A DNA stretch of 64,000 nt from Amycolatopsis sp. NBC_01480 (GTDB taxonomy: Bacteria; Actinomycetota; Actinomycetes; Mycobacteriales; Pseudonocardiaceae): positions 8,184,001 to 8,248,000 of the forward strand of contig NZ_CP109442.1 in NCBI RefSeq assembly GCF_036227205.1. The letters run 5' to 3'. The position numbers and the translations under genes are program-made. Below the pieces are notes generated by a model that made no database searches, had not been told where the DNA came from, and was given only the letters and a program-made list of their open reading frames with translations. Position 1 is the first letter of the stretch. The number at the start of each line of letters is the position of its first letter. Below, piece by piece: positions 28,638-37,252 of the stretch.

Positions 28638-29726
28638 TTAGGCGACCCGGCGGTCGTCGATCGCGTCGCGGTCCCAGGCGATGCCCAGGCCCGGGGCTTC
28701 CGGCGCGACCGCGTGCCCGTCCTCGATCGTCATCTCCGCGGTGGTGATCGCGCGCAGCTGGGGGATGTACTCCACGTACCGGCCGTTCGGGATGGCCGCG
28801 GTGAGGCTCACGTGCAGCTCCATCAGGAAGTGCGGGCACACCTCCACGTGGTACGCCTCGGCCAGGTGCGCGACCTTCAGCCACGGCGTGATCCCGCCGA
28901 CGCGCGCGACGTCCACCTGCACGATCGACGCCGCGCCGCGGTGCAGGTAGTCGCGGAACTGCGCGAGCGAGTACATCGACTCGCCTACGGCGACCGGGAT
29001 CGAGGTGGCCGCGGCCAGCCGGGCGTGGCCGGAGACGTCGTCGGCGGGCAGCGGCTCCTCCAGCCAGAACAGGTCCACCGGCTCGAACGCCTTCGCCCGC
29101 CGGATCGCCTCGGCCGCGGTCATCGACTGGTTGGCGTCCACCATCAGGTCGAACCGCGGGCCGACGGCCTCGCGTACCGCGGTCAGCCGCTCCAGGTCCT
29201 CGCGCGCGGTCGGCTTCCCGACCTTGACCTTCACACCGCCCCAGCCCGCCGCCGCGGACTTCCGCGCGCCGGCCACCAGCTCGTCGGTGCTCAGGTGCAG
29301 CCAGCCGCCTTCGGTGTCGTACAAGGGAATCCGGGGCCGGAACCCGCCCGCGACCCGCCAGAGCGGCTCGCCCGCGCGCTTGCACCTCAGGTCCCACAAC
29401 GCGGTGTCGACGGCGGCCAGCGCGAGCGAGGTGATCGCGCCGACGGTGGTCGCCCGCGTCGAGGCGAACAGGTCCCGCCAGACACCCTCGATCAGCCTCG
29501 AGTCCTGCCCGACGAGCCGGGGGAGCAGGTGGTCCCGCAGCAGCGCGAGCACGGCGCTGCCGCCGGTGCCGATCGTATAGGAGTAGCCGAGGCCGGTCGC
29601 GCCGTCGGCGGTGGTCAGCTCGACGAAGACCGTCTCCTGCTTGAGGAACGCCTGCACCGCGTCGGTACGGGTTTGCTCCACTTCCAGGTCGACGAGAAAC
29701 GCCTCGGCCTTCGTGACGGCAGCCAC
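28638..29726 (-). CDS. enolase-superfamily acid-sugar dehydratase (mandelate racemase type)
   Basis: A 362-aa enzyme of the mandelate racemase/muconate lactonizing family. The barrel carries KVKVG (K-x-K base), VDANQ, WLEEPL and VGES metal ligands, and CPHFLMELH with a candidate His base, the set used by sugar-acid dehydratases. GTG 29726 is chosen because GAGGGAGG lies directly upstream. It is divergent from a peptide-type ABC importer with a perfect palindrome between them, so importer and enzyme probably act on the same carboxylate. The exact sugar acid is unknown. Confidence 0.85.
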   Translation of the reverse strand: MAAVTKAEAFLVDLEVEQTRTDAVQAFLKQETVFVELTTADGATGLGYSYTIGTGGSAVLALLRDHLLPRLVGQDSRLIEGVWRDLFASTRATTVGAITSLALAAVDTALWDLRCKRAGEPLWRVAGGFRPRIPLYDTEGGWLHLSTDELVAGARKSAAAGWGGVKVKVGKPTAREDLERLTAVREAVGPRFDLMVDANQSMTAAEAIRRAKAFEPVDLFWLEEPLPADDVSGHARLAAATSIPVAVGESMYSLAQFRDYLHRGAASIVQVDVARVGGITPWLKVAHLAEAYHVEVCPHFLMELHVSLTAAIPNGRYVEYIPQLRAITTAEMTIEDGHAVAPEAPGLGIAWDRDAIDDRRVA

Positions 29727-29750
29727 CGGTCCTCCCTCGTTCGCACCAAA

Positions 29751-29764
29751 AATCCTATAGGATT
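29751..29764. promoter_or_regulatory. GntR-type operator palindrome
   Basis: AATCCTATAGGATT, a perfect 14-bp palindrome, 25 nt upstream of the dehydratase start and ahead of the divergent transporter operon. The form matches operators of FCD-type GntR regulators of sugar-acid genes. No GntR gene adjoins. The rest of 29727-29948 shows no other clear signal. Confidence 0.6.
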
Positions 29765-29948
29765 CTCGCGGTCGAGGCGATCTGCTGTCAACCACGGTGG
29801 TCTTTTGCCCGATTCGGGCGTCCTGGTGCGATCGGCGGCGGGCGGCAGTACCTTGTCCACGATGTGGGAGGCACTACTCCAACATGGTGAATTCCCTTCG
29901 TGTTCTTTAGAGTTCCGTCGTCAAGATCCATTGAGCCGCTGAGGAACC

Positions 29949-30884
29949 GTGTCCGACATCCTGTCGCCGGGTGGACCGCCCGTGCCCGCCGCGGCTTCGC
30001 GCACCCTCTGGCACGCGTTGCGCCGCGATCGCTGGGCCCAGGCCAGCGCCGTGATCATCGTGCTGATCGTGGTGGCCGCCGTCGCCGCGCCGCTGCTGGC
30101 GCTGATCGAGGGCCAAGACCCGTACACGTACCACACCGAACTGCTGAACCCCTCGAACGGCGCCGGGGCCGGGGCGCTCGGCGGGATCAGCGGCAGCCAC
30201 TGGTTCGGCGTCGAGCCGCTGACCGGGCGCGACCTGTTCGCGATCGTCACCTACGGCGCGCGCACGTCGTTCCTGATCGGCGTCGCGGCCACCGCGGTCT
30301 CGGTGGTGCTCGGGGTGCTGCTCGGCGCGAGCGCAGGTTACGTCGGGGGCTGGTGGGACTCGGTGGTGAGCCGGGTGACCGACGTGCTGCTCGGCTTCCC
30401 GCAGCTGATCTTCATGATCTCGCTCGGCGCCGTCGCCCCGGCCGCCATCCCGCGGCCGCTGCTGCTGATCACCGTGATCGGGCTGTTCGGCTGGCCGCGG
30501 GTCGCCCGGGTGATCCGCGCGCAGACGCTCAGCCTGCGCGGGCGCGATTTCGTCCGCGCGGCCCGGGCGCTCGGCGCGGGCGGGGCGCACGTGTTCCGCC
30601 GCGAGCTGCTGCCGAACCTGTGGGCGCCGATCATCGTGCTGAGCACCGTGACGATCCCGGCGAACATCGGGTTCGAGGCCGCGCTGTCGTTCCTCGGCGT
30701 CGGCATCCCGCCGCCCACGCCGAGCTGGGGCCGGTCCATCAGCGACGCGATCAACTGGGTGCAGTCCGACCCGATGTTCCTGATCTTCCCCGGCGCCGCC
30801 CTGTTCATCGCGACGCTCGCGTTCAACATGCTCGGCGACGGCCTGCGGGACGCGCTCGACCCGAAGACGGCGGTGCGCCGATGA
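29949..30884 (+). CDS. dipeptide/opine-type ABC transporter permease (DppC-like)
   Basis: A 311-aa membrane protein. A cytoplasmic N-terminus leads into a helix (SAVIIVLIVVAAVAAPLLALI), then five further hydrophobic segments. The permease motif (VRAARALGAGGAHVFRRELLPNLWAP) is the DppC/OppC EAA loop. GTG 29949 follows GAGGA at 4 nt. It is first in a five-domain importer operon, with the DppB-like gene overlapping its stop by 4 nt; putting DppC before DppB is less common than the reverse. Confidence 0.9.
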   Translation: MSDILSPGGPPVPAAASRTLWHALRRDRWAQASAVIIVLIVVAAVAAPLLALIEGQDPYTYHTELLNPSNGAGAGALGGISGSHWFGVEPLTGRDLFAIVTYGARTSFLIGVAATAVSVVLGVLLGASAGYVGGWWDSVVSRVTDVLLGFPQLIFMISLGAVAPAAIPRPLLLITVIGLFGWPRVARVIRAQTLSLRGRDFVRAARALGAGGAHVFRRELLPNLWAPIIVLSTVTIPANIGFEAALSFLGVGIPPPTPSWGRSISDAINWVQSDPMFLIFPGAALFIATLAFNMLGDGLRDALDPKTAVRR

Positions 30885-31879
30885 ATCGCGCACTCCGTTT
30901 CGTCGGCGGCCGGCTCGGCGGCATGCTCGTGGTGCTGCTGGTGGTCAGCTTCGCCACGTTCGCCGTGTTCTACCTGCTGCCCACGGACCCGGCGCGAATG
31001 TCCTGCGGCAAGCCGTGCACCCCGGAGAACCTGGCGATCGCGCGGCAGTTCATGGGCTTCGACAAACCGTGGATCCAGCAGTACCTGGACTTCCTCGGCG
31101 GCATCTTCGGCGGCCGCACCTTCGGCACCGGCGCGACGGCGATCGTCTGCTCCGCGCCGTGCTTCGGCTACTCGTTCCAGCAGAGCGAGCCGGTGCTGTC
31201 GCTGATCGGCGACCGGCTGCCGGTCACGGTCTCGCTCGCCATCGGCGCTTCGATCATCTGGCTGGTCGCCGGCGTCGCCACCGGCGTGTTTTCCGCGCTG
31301 CGCCGGGGAAAGGCCGCGGACCGGGTGGCGATGACCGTCACCCTGGCCGGCGTCTCGGCCCCGGCGTACCTGGTGGGGCTGCTGGGCATCCTGCTGTTCG
31401 GCTTCAGCCTCGACGTGGTGCCGGTCAGCGGCTACGTCGCGCTCGCGCAGAGCCCGGTCGACTGGGCCTGGCACCTGGTGCTGCCCTGGCTGGTGCTGGC
31501 GTTCATCAACGCCGCGGTGTACGCCCGGCTCTCCCGCGGGCAGATGCTGGAGATCCTCGGCGAGGACTTCATCCGCACCGCGCGCGCGGTCGGGCTGCCC
31601 GAGCGGACGGTGATCGGCAAGTACGCGCTGCGCAACGTGCTGCTGCCGGTGATCACGGTGTTCGCCGTGGACCTCGGCGCGCTGCTCGGCGGCGCGGTGA
31701 TCACCGAGCGCGTGTTCGCGCTGCCCGGCCTCGGCGGCCTGATGGTCGACGCCGTGCACCAGGTCGACCTGCCGGTGCTGATGGGCGTGACGCTGTTCGC
31801 CGCCTTCTTCGTCATCCTCGCCAACTTCGTGGTGGACGTGCTCTACGGAGTGCTCGACCCCCGCGCCCGGCTCACGTAG
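30881..31879 (+). CDS. dipeptide/opine-type ABC transporter permease (DppB-like)
   Basis: A 332-aa permease starting MNRALRFVGGRLGGMLVVLLVVSFATF, the usual DppB first helix. The periplasmic loop after it is enlarged and includes two Cys pairs (CGKPC; CSAPC), as in some actinomycete members. EAA loop: IRTARAVGLPERTVIGKYALRN. The ATG overlaps the preceding stop. It pairs with the DppC-like subunit to form the channel of a peptide, opine or sugar-oligomer importer. Confidence 0.9.
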   Translation: MNRALRFVGGRLGGMLVVLLVVSFATFAVFYLLPTDPARMSCGKPCTPENLAIARQFMGFDKPWIQQYLDFLGGIFGGRTFGTGATAIVCSAPCFGYSFQQSEPVLSLIGDRLPVTVSLAIGASIIWLVAGVATGVFSALRRGKAADRVAMTVTLAGVSAPAYLVGLLGILLFGFSLDVVPVSGYVALAQSPVDWAWHLVLPWLVLAFINAAVYARLSRGQMLEILGEDFIRTARAVGLPERTVIGKYALRNVLLPVITVFAVDLGALLGGAVITERVFALPGLGGLMVDAVHQVDLPVLMGVTLFAAFFVILANFVVDVLYGVLDPRARLT

Positions 31880-31897
31880 GCAAGAAAGGGAAACACC

Positions 31898-33589
31898 ATG
31901 GACCGCAGAGACTTCCTGAGGGCAGTGGGCCTGACGGCCGGCGTGTCGGGGGCCGCGGCGTTCCTCGCCGCGTGCAACGCGAACGAGCAGTCCGGCAGCG
32001 GCGGCGAGTCCGTCGCCGTCTCGGCCGGCGGGACGCTGTACATCCTCACCGACCAGACCTCGCAGCACCTGGACCCGGCCAAGAGCCAGAACCTGGCGAT
32101 CACCACCACCGGCCTGATCCACCGGAAGCTGACCGCGTGGAAGACCTCCGCCGACGGCCCGGCCACCGTGGTGCCGGACCTGGCCACCGACACCGGCCGG
32201 GCCGGCGCCGACGGCAAGACCTGGACGTTCACCCTCAAGGACGGCCAGAAGATGGCCGACGGCACGCCGATCACCAGCGCCGAGATCAAGTACGGCATCG
32301 AGCGCTCGTTCGACGCCGCGTTCTCCGGCGGCCTGGGCTACCACAAAACCCTGCTGGAGGGCGGTTCCTCCTACACCGGCCCGTTCAAGGGCGGCGACCT
32401 GGCCTCGATCGAGACGCCGGACTCGAAGACGATCGTGTTCCACCTGGCCCGCCCGTACGGCGACTGGCCGTGGATCGTCAGCATGCCCGCGTTCTCGCCG
32501 GTGCCGAAGGGCAAGGGCACGGACGCCAGTTACGACTCCACGCCAGTCTGCTCGGGCCCGTACCAGGTGGCCGCCTACACCAAGGGCGTTTCGGTCCGGC
32601 TCACCCGCAACCCGAACTGGGACGCCAAGACCGACCAGGCGCGCAACGGGCTGCCGGACGTGATCGTGATCCAGCTGGGGCAGGAAACCGGCGTGGTCGC
32701 CCAGCGGCTGCTGGCCAGTTCCGGCAACGACGCCACCGCGTTCGGCGCGTCGTTCGTCAACCCCGCGCAGCTCGCGCAGATCCGGACCAACCCGGCGGCG
32801 AAGAACCAGCTGGTCACCTCGAAGTCCGGGGCGCTGGCCTACCTCGCGCTCAACACCAAGCGCGGGCCGCTGGCCAATCCCAAGGTGCGCCAGGCGTTCC
32901 AGTACGCGGTGGACAAGACCGCGTACCAGATCGCCAGCGCGGGCAGCGCCGACCTGGCCGGCCCGATCGCCACCACGCTGATCACCGAGGGCATCGCCGG
33001 GCGCGAGGTGTTCGACCTCTACCCGGCGCCGCCGAACGGCGACGTGGCCAAGGCCAAGCAGCTGCTCGCCGAAGCCGGCTTCCCCAATGGGATCGGCCCC
33101 TTGGACTTCCCGGTGTCCACTTCGAACAACGACGCCGACAAGGCCCAAGCACTCCAGGCCGCGTTGCAGCGCGCAGGGATCCAGACCAAGCTGCGCCCGC
33201 TCGACGAGGACGCCTGGGAGGCCGTGGTCACCGGCAACGACGGCTCGTACGATCTGACGCTCGGCTCCTGGCAGCCGGACTTCCCCAGCGCCAACGCCAA
33301 CATCGAGCCGCTGTTCGGCACCTCGGAGATCGGCAACGGCGGTTACAACGAGTCGCGTTACTCGGTGCCCGAGGTGGACGCGCTGATCGCGCAGGCGCAG
33401 GGCACCGTCGACGTGACCGCGGCGGGCAAGCTGTGGGCGCAGGCCGACCGGCGGATCCTGCAGGACTCGCCCATCGTCCCGCTGATCTACACACGCAACT
33501 CGTTCCTGCACGGCTCGAAGGTCGGCGACTTCACCATCGGCGAGTTCCCGGCGTACCCCAACTACCTCCAGATCGGGCTGGCGAAGTAG
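31898..33589 (+). CDS. ABC transporter substrate-binding protein (SBP_bac_5), Tat lipoprotein
   Basis: 563 aa. The N-terminus MDRRDFLRAVGLTAG has a twin-arginine motif and ends in lipobox FLAAC, so it is a Tat-exported lipoprotein. The body has family 5 features (SQHLDPAKSQNLAITTTGLIHRKLTAW; VVPDLATDT; DGQKMADGTPITSAEIKYGIER). AAGGGA lies upstream of the ATG. It delivers a peptide-like or carboxylate ligand to the two upstream permeases. The link to the divergent dehydratase suggests a sugar-acid-containing solute (inference). Confidence 0.9.
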   Translation: MDRRDFLRAVGLTAGVSGAAAFLAACNANEQSGSGGESVAVSAGGTLYILTDQTSQHLDPAKSQNLAITTTGLIHRKLTAWKTSADGPATVVPDLATDTGRAGADGKTWTFTLKDGQKMADGTPITSAEIKYGIERSFDAAFSGGLGYHKTLLEGGSSYTGPFKGGDLASIETPDSKTIVFHLARPYGDWPWIVSMPAFSPVPKGKGTDASYDSTPVCSGPYQVAAYTKGVSVRLTRNPNWDAKTDQARNGLPDVIVIQLGQETGVVAQRLLASSGNDATAFGASFVNPAQLAQIRTNPAAKNQLVTSKSGALAYLALNTKRGPLANPKVRQAFQYAVDKTAYQIASAGSADLAGPIATTLITEGIAGREVFDLYPAPPNGDVAKAKQLLAEAGFPNGIGPLDFPVSTSNNDADKAQALQAALQRAGIQTKLRPLDEDAWEAVVTGNDGSYDLTLGSWQPDFPSANANIEPLFGTSEIGNGGYNESRYSVPEVDALIAQAQGTVDVTAAGKLWAQADRRILQDSPIVPLIYTRNSFLHGSKVGDFTIGEFPAYPNYLQIGLAK

Positions 33590-33593
33590 GGCC

Positions 33594-35210
33594 GTGACCG
33601 AACAGCTGCTCGTCCTGCGCGACGTCTCGATCCGGTTCGGGGACGCCGATGCCGTCCGCGGGATCGGCTTCGAGGTGGCCCCCGGCGAAGTCCTCGCGCT
33701 GGTCGGGGAGTCCGGCTCCGGCAAGTCGGTGACCGCCCTGTCGCTGCTCGGCCTCCTGCCGCCGGCCGCGACGGTCACCGGCTCCGCGGTGTTGTCGGGA
33801 CGCGAGCTGTACGGCCTGGACGCCGCCGCGATGCGCGAGGTGCGCGGCGGCGACATCGGCATGGTCTTCCAGGAGCCGATGAGCGCGCTGAACCCGGTGT
33901 TCCGCATCGGCACGCAGCTCGTCGACGCCGTTCGCGCGCACCGCAAGGTGTCGCGGTCGGAGGCGAAGAAGCGGGCGTCGGAACTGCTGGGGCTGGTCGA
34001 GCTGGACGCGGGGCGGGTGCTGCGCTCGTACCCGCACGAGCTGTCCGGCGGCCAGCTGCAGCGCGTGGTGATCGCGATGGCGCTGGTGCACGAGCCCGCG
34101 CTGCTGGTCGCGGACGAGCCGACCACCGCGTTGGACGTGACGGTGCAGGCCGGGATCCTGGAGCTGCTGCGCTCTCTGCGGGACCGGCTGGGCACGGCGA
34201 TCCTGCTGGTCACGCACGACATGGGCGTGGTCGCCGACCTCGCCGACCGGGTCGTGGTGCTGCGTGAGGGCCGGGTGGTCGAGCAGAACTCCGTCACGGA
34301 CCTGTTCGCCGCGCCGAAGGCGGCCTACACCCGGGAGCTGCTGGACGCCGTGCTGTCGCTGGGCACCGGGTCCGGCGACGAGCCGGCGTCGGAGGCCGAG
34401 GCGCTGGTTTCGGTGCGGGACCTGGAAGTCACCTACCGCCGGGGCGGCGGCGCGTCTCCCGTGCGCGCGGTCGACGGCGTCACCTTGAGCGTGGCGGCCG
34501 ACGAGGTGCTCGGCCTGGTGGGCGAATCCGGCTCGGGCAAGAGCACGATCTCCTCGGTGCTGACCGGGTTGGTGACGCCCTCGGCGGGCTCGGTCAGCGT
34601 GGCCGGGACCGACCTGGCGACGGCGTCGGCCCGGCAGTGGCGTGAGGTGCGGCGGCAGATCGGCATCGTGTTCCAGAATCCGGCCTCCGCGCTCAACCCG
34701 CGCGCCACGATCGGCGCGAGCATCGCGGAACCACTGGTGGTGCACGGGTTCGACGGCGACCACCGGGCCCGGGTGACCGAGCTGCTGGCCGCCGTCCGGC
34801 TCGATCCACGGTGGACCGGACGGTATCCGCACGAGCTGTCCGGCGGCCAGCGCCAGCGGGTCGGCATCGCCCGCGCGCTGGCGCTGCGGCCCCGGCTGCT
34901 GATCGCGGACGAGCCGACCAGCGCCCTCGACGTCTCGGTGCAGGCGTCGGTGCTGGCCCTGCTGGCCGAGCTGCAGCGCGAGCTGTCGTTCGCCTGCCTG
35001 TTCATCAGCCACGACCTCGCGGTGGTCGAACAGGTCGCCGACCGGGTCGTGGTGCTGCACCGGGGCAAGGTCGTGGAGGAGGGCCCCGTGGCGTCGGTGC
35101 TGGGCTCGCCGCGCGAGGACTACACGCGGCGCCTGGTGGCGGCCGCGCCGGTCGCGGACCCCGCGCGGCAGCGTGAACGCCGGGAGGCCTGGCGCGCCCT
35201 GCCCCGCTGA
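33594..35210 (+). CDS. ABC transporter ATP-binding protein, fused DppD-DppF
   Basis: 538 aa with two complete ATPase domains. Domain 1: Walker A GESGSGKS near residue 40, signature LSGGQ, Walker B LLVADEPT. Domain 2: Walker A GESGSGKS near residue 308, signature LSGGQRQRVGIARALA, Walker B LIADEPT. Both carry the C-terminal YTRELLDA / YTRRLVAA segments of oligopeptide ATPases. The GTG is 4 nt after the binding-protein stop. It powers the importer as a single polypeptide instead of two. Confidence 0.93.
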   Translation: MTEQLLVLRDVSIRFGDADAVRGIGFEVAPGEVLALVGESGSGKSVTALSLLGLLPPAATVTGSAVLSGRELYGLDAAAMREVRGGDIGMVFQEPMSALNPVFRIGTQLVDAVRAHRKVSRSEAKKRASELLGLVELDAGRVLRSYPHELSGGQLQRVVIAMALVHEPALLVADEPTTALDVTVQAGILELLRSLRDRLGTAILLVTHDMGVVADLADRVVVLREGRVVEQNSVTDLFAAPKAAYTRELLDAVLSLGTGSGDEPASEAEALVSVRDLEVTYRRGGGASPVRAVDGVTLSVAADEVLGLVGESGSGKSTISSVLTGLVTPSAGSVSVAGTDLATASARQWREVRRQIGIVFQNPASALNPRATIGASIAEPLVVHGFDGDHRARVTELLAAVRLDPRWTGRYPHELSGGQRQRVGIARALALRPRLLIADEPTSALDVSVQASVLALLAELQRELSFACLFISHDLAVVEQVADRVVVLHRGKVVEEGPVASVLGSPREDYTRRLVAAAPVADPARQRERREAWRALPR

Positions 35211-35224
35211 GGCGATGAGTTTTC

Positions 35225-35258
35225 GCGTCCGCCCCGGTCAGTACCGGGGCAGACGCGC
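35225..35258. terminator. hairpin between the importer operon and RibD-like gene
   Basis: A 15-position stem with one mismatch: CGCGTCCGCCCCGGT (35225-35239) pairs with ACCGGGGCAGACGCG (35244-35258). It could end the ABC operon. It also abuts the AGGAGG of the next gene, so a role in that gene's leader is possible. Confidence 0.6.
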
Positions 35259-35275
35259 GAACTAGGAGGCAGGAC

Positions 35276-35824
35276 ATGGGAAAGCTGCTGTACTCGGCCA
35301 CGATGTCGCTCGACGGGTTCATCGCCGGTCCGGGCGGGGACATGGGGTGGGCGGTGCCCTACCTCGGGCCGAACCCGGTGGTCAGCGAGCTGATCGGGGA
35401 CATCGGGGCGCTGCTCGTCGGCGCGCGCACCTTCGGCGGGGACGACCCGCACCGCGGCACGGAGAAGGAGGGCAAGCCGTTCGGCGGCGGCTGGGAAGGC
35501 CCGCAGTTCGTGCTGACCCACCACGCGCCGGCCGAGCCGGTGCCCGGGGTGACGTTCATGGCCGACCTGGCCGAAGGCGTGGCCGCGGCGAAGGCAGCGG
35601 CGGGGGAGAAGTACGTCAACGTGCTCGGCGCGACGGTCGGGCGGTCCTGCCTCGAAGCGGGGCTGCTCGACGAGGTTTTCGTGTGCATCGCGCCGGTGCT
35701 GCTCGGCGGCGGGGTCCGGCTGTTCGACCGGCCGGACGGGAAGCCGGTCCGGCTCGAGCGGCTGCACCAGAGCGAGGCGCCGGGGGCGACGAACCTGTGG
35801 TTACGCGTCCTCGACCTCGGCTGA
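35276..35824 (+). CDS. dihydrofolate reductase family (RibD C-terminal domain) protein
   Basis: A 182-aa NADPH-dependent reductase fold: LLYSATMSLDGFIAGPGGDMGW start, ALLVGARTFGG, and VLGATVGRSCLEAGLLDEVFVCIAPVLLGGG. This is the RibD_C type, widespread in actinomycetes and generally not the essential DHFR. AGGAGG lies 6 nt before the ATG. It is a single gene; its last 24 nt overlap the opposite-strand gene remnant. Confidence 0.85.
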   Translation: MGKLLYSATMSLDGFIAGPGGDMGWAVPYLGPNPVVSELIGDIGALLVGARTFGGDDPHRGTEKEGKPFGGGWEGPQFVLTHHAPAEPVPGVTFMADLAEGVAAAKAAAGEKYVNVLGATVGRSCLEAGLLDEVFVCIAPVLLGGGVRLFDRPDGKPVRLERLHQSEAPGATNLWLRVLDLG

Positions 35825-35940
35825 GGCCAGCAGGCCGATGAGCACCGCCCGGGCCAGGTATTCCAGCCGGGGCCCGAAATCGACCACGGCGTGCCCGAGC
35901 CGCGGGTCCTCGGCGTAGAACCGGGCGCCCGGTGGGCCGA
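35801..35940 (-). pseudogene. 3' remnant of a minus-strand gene
   Basis: On the minus strand a short reading ending at TAA (35801-35803) encodes about 45 well-formed residues (GPPGARFYAEDPRLGHAVVDF then GPRLEYLARAVLIGLLASAEVEDA). They look like two C-terminal helices such as those of a TetR-type regulator. Upstream, at 35941, it runs into a long palindrome and then noncoding sequence with no start. I read it as the leftover tail of a lost gene. Family uncertain; chance coding is possible. Confidence 0.35.
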
Positions 35941-35985
35941 GCTCGGCCGTTCGGTCGACTTCGCGAGCTGACTGAACGGCCGAGC
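35941..35985. repeat. 45-bp imperfect extragenic palindrome
   Basis: GCTCGGCCGTTCGGTC (35941-35956) and its near-complement (35970-35985, 15 of 16 pairs) around TCGCGA. It sits exactly where the upstream gene remnant stops making sense, in the gap before the P450 gene. Only one copy is in the window. Confidence 0.75.
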
Positions 35986-36078
35986 ACTCGATCGCGCGGG
36001 GTTTCCGCCCGCGTGGCCGATGCCGGGCGCGCCGGGGCGGTTCTACGGTGGACAGTCCCCTGCGACCCGGGAGGACGC

Positions 36079-37248
36079 ATGGCCAAGTCGGTCGAGGAGA
36101 TCCTGGCGAACGTCGACCTCTACGCCGAGGACCAGCGCGAGAACCTGCTGGCGGCGGCCGCCGCGGCGCGGATCCGGTCGCCGATCCCGCACACCGGCGC
36201 CGACGGCGGCTACCACGTGCTCACCCGCTACGAGGACGTGCGCACGGTCTGCGCGGACCCCGAGCGGTTCAGCTCCGGGCAGCCGAGCATTCGCGGCGTG
36301 CCGGTGCGGGTGATCCCGATCGACACCGACCCGCCGCTGCACCGCGAGTACCGGAAGATCCTGAACCCGTACTTCGCGCGGAACTTCCTGCTGCGGTACG
36401 AGCCGCAGATGCGTGAGATCGCCCGCGTCGCCGTCGCGTCCTTTGTGGACAAGGGTGCGTGCGAGGTGGTGCAGGACTTCGCGGTCCCGTTCAGCGCCGG
36501 CTCGCTGGCGCGGATCGTGTTCGCCACGGAGAACCAGGACCTGGTGGCCCGCGGGGTCGCGGCGGCGAAACAGGCGGCGCTGACCAGCAGTCCCGAGTCG
36601 TTCCAGGCGTTGGCGGGCTTGGCGATGGAGGCGCTGGCCGAGGTCGAAGAGAGCGGTGCGGACACCGTGCTGCGCGCGCTGGTGACGGCGACGGTCGACG
36701 GCCGCCCGCTCACCGTGGAGGAGCGGCTGGGCATGGTGACCACGCTGTTCCTCGGCGGCCTCGACACGACCCGCGGCGTGATCGCGAACATCGCCTGCCA
36801 CCTGGCCACGCGCCCGGACGTCGAGCCGATCCTGCGGCGCCCGGGCGGCTGGCAGCGTGAGCTGGAGGAGTTCCTGCGTTACGAGACGACGGTCGCGTTC
36901 ATGGCGCGCACCGCCGTCCACGACACCGAAGTCGGTGGTGTGCCGATGAAGGAGGGCGACCGGATCGCGGTGCTCTTCGCGGCGGCGAACCGGGACCCGG
37001 TGTGGTTCGAACGCCCGGACGAGCTGGTGTTCGACCGCCCGAACGTGCCCCACCTGGCGTTCGGCTTCGGCATCCACCGCTGCCTCGGCCTGCACTTCGC
37101 CCGCATCCAGCTGGCGATCGCGTTCGAGGAGCTCCTGGCGCGCACCACGAACTTCCGGCTCGCCGGCGGCGCCGAGGTCCCGCGGCAGGTGGGCCTTTCG
37201 CTGAACAGCCCGCACCGGCTGGACGTCGTCTTCGACGCCTTGGCTTGA
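36079..37248 (+). CDS. cytochrome P450
   Basis: A 389-aa soluble bacterial P450. Heme motif FGFGIHRCLG with the ligand Cys at residue 335, I-helix GGLDTTR near 226, and E-x-x-R as EFLR. The acid-alcohol pair of the I-helix is D-T. No ferredoxin or reductase gene adjoins. Flanked by a RibD-like reductase and a proline iminopeptidase, so it is not part of a visible biosynthetic cluster. ATG 36079 follows GGGAGG at 5 nt. Likely hydroxylates a small hydrophobic molecule; substrate unknown. Confidence 0.92.
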   Translation: MAKSVEEILANVDLYAEDQRENLLAAAAAARIRSPIPHTGADGGYHVLTRYEDVRTVCADPERFSSGQPSIRGVPVRVIPIDTDPPLHREYRKILNPYFARNFLLRYEPQMREIARVAVASFVDKGACEVVQDFAVPFSAGSLARIVFATENQDLVARGVAAAKQAALTSSPESFQALAGLAMEALAEVEESGADTVLRALVTATVDGRPLTVEERLGMVTTLFLGGLDTTRGVIANIACHLATRPDVEPILRRPGGWQRELEEFLRYETTVAFMARTAVHDTEVGGVPMKEGDRIAVLFAAANRDPVWFERPDELVFDRPNVPHLAFGFGIHRCLGLHFARIQLAIAFEELLARTTNFRLAGGAEVPRQVGLSLNSPHRLDVVFDALA

Positions 37249-37252
37249 CCGG

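Noticed and set aside
30338..34297. 1319-codon minus-strand open frame opposite the ABC importer genes
   Set aside because: It crosses three coding genes with strong motifs on the plus strand and has no domain of its own.
36079..37248. P450 as part of a natural-product biosynthetic cluster
   Set aside because: Neighbours are unrelated housekeeping-type genes and no synthase or ferredoxin gene is present.
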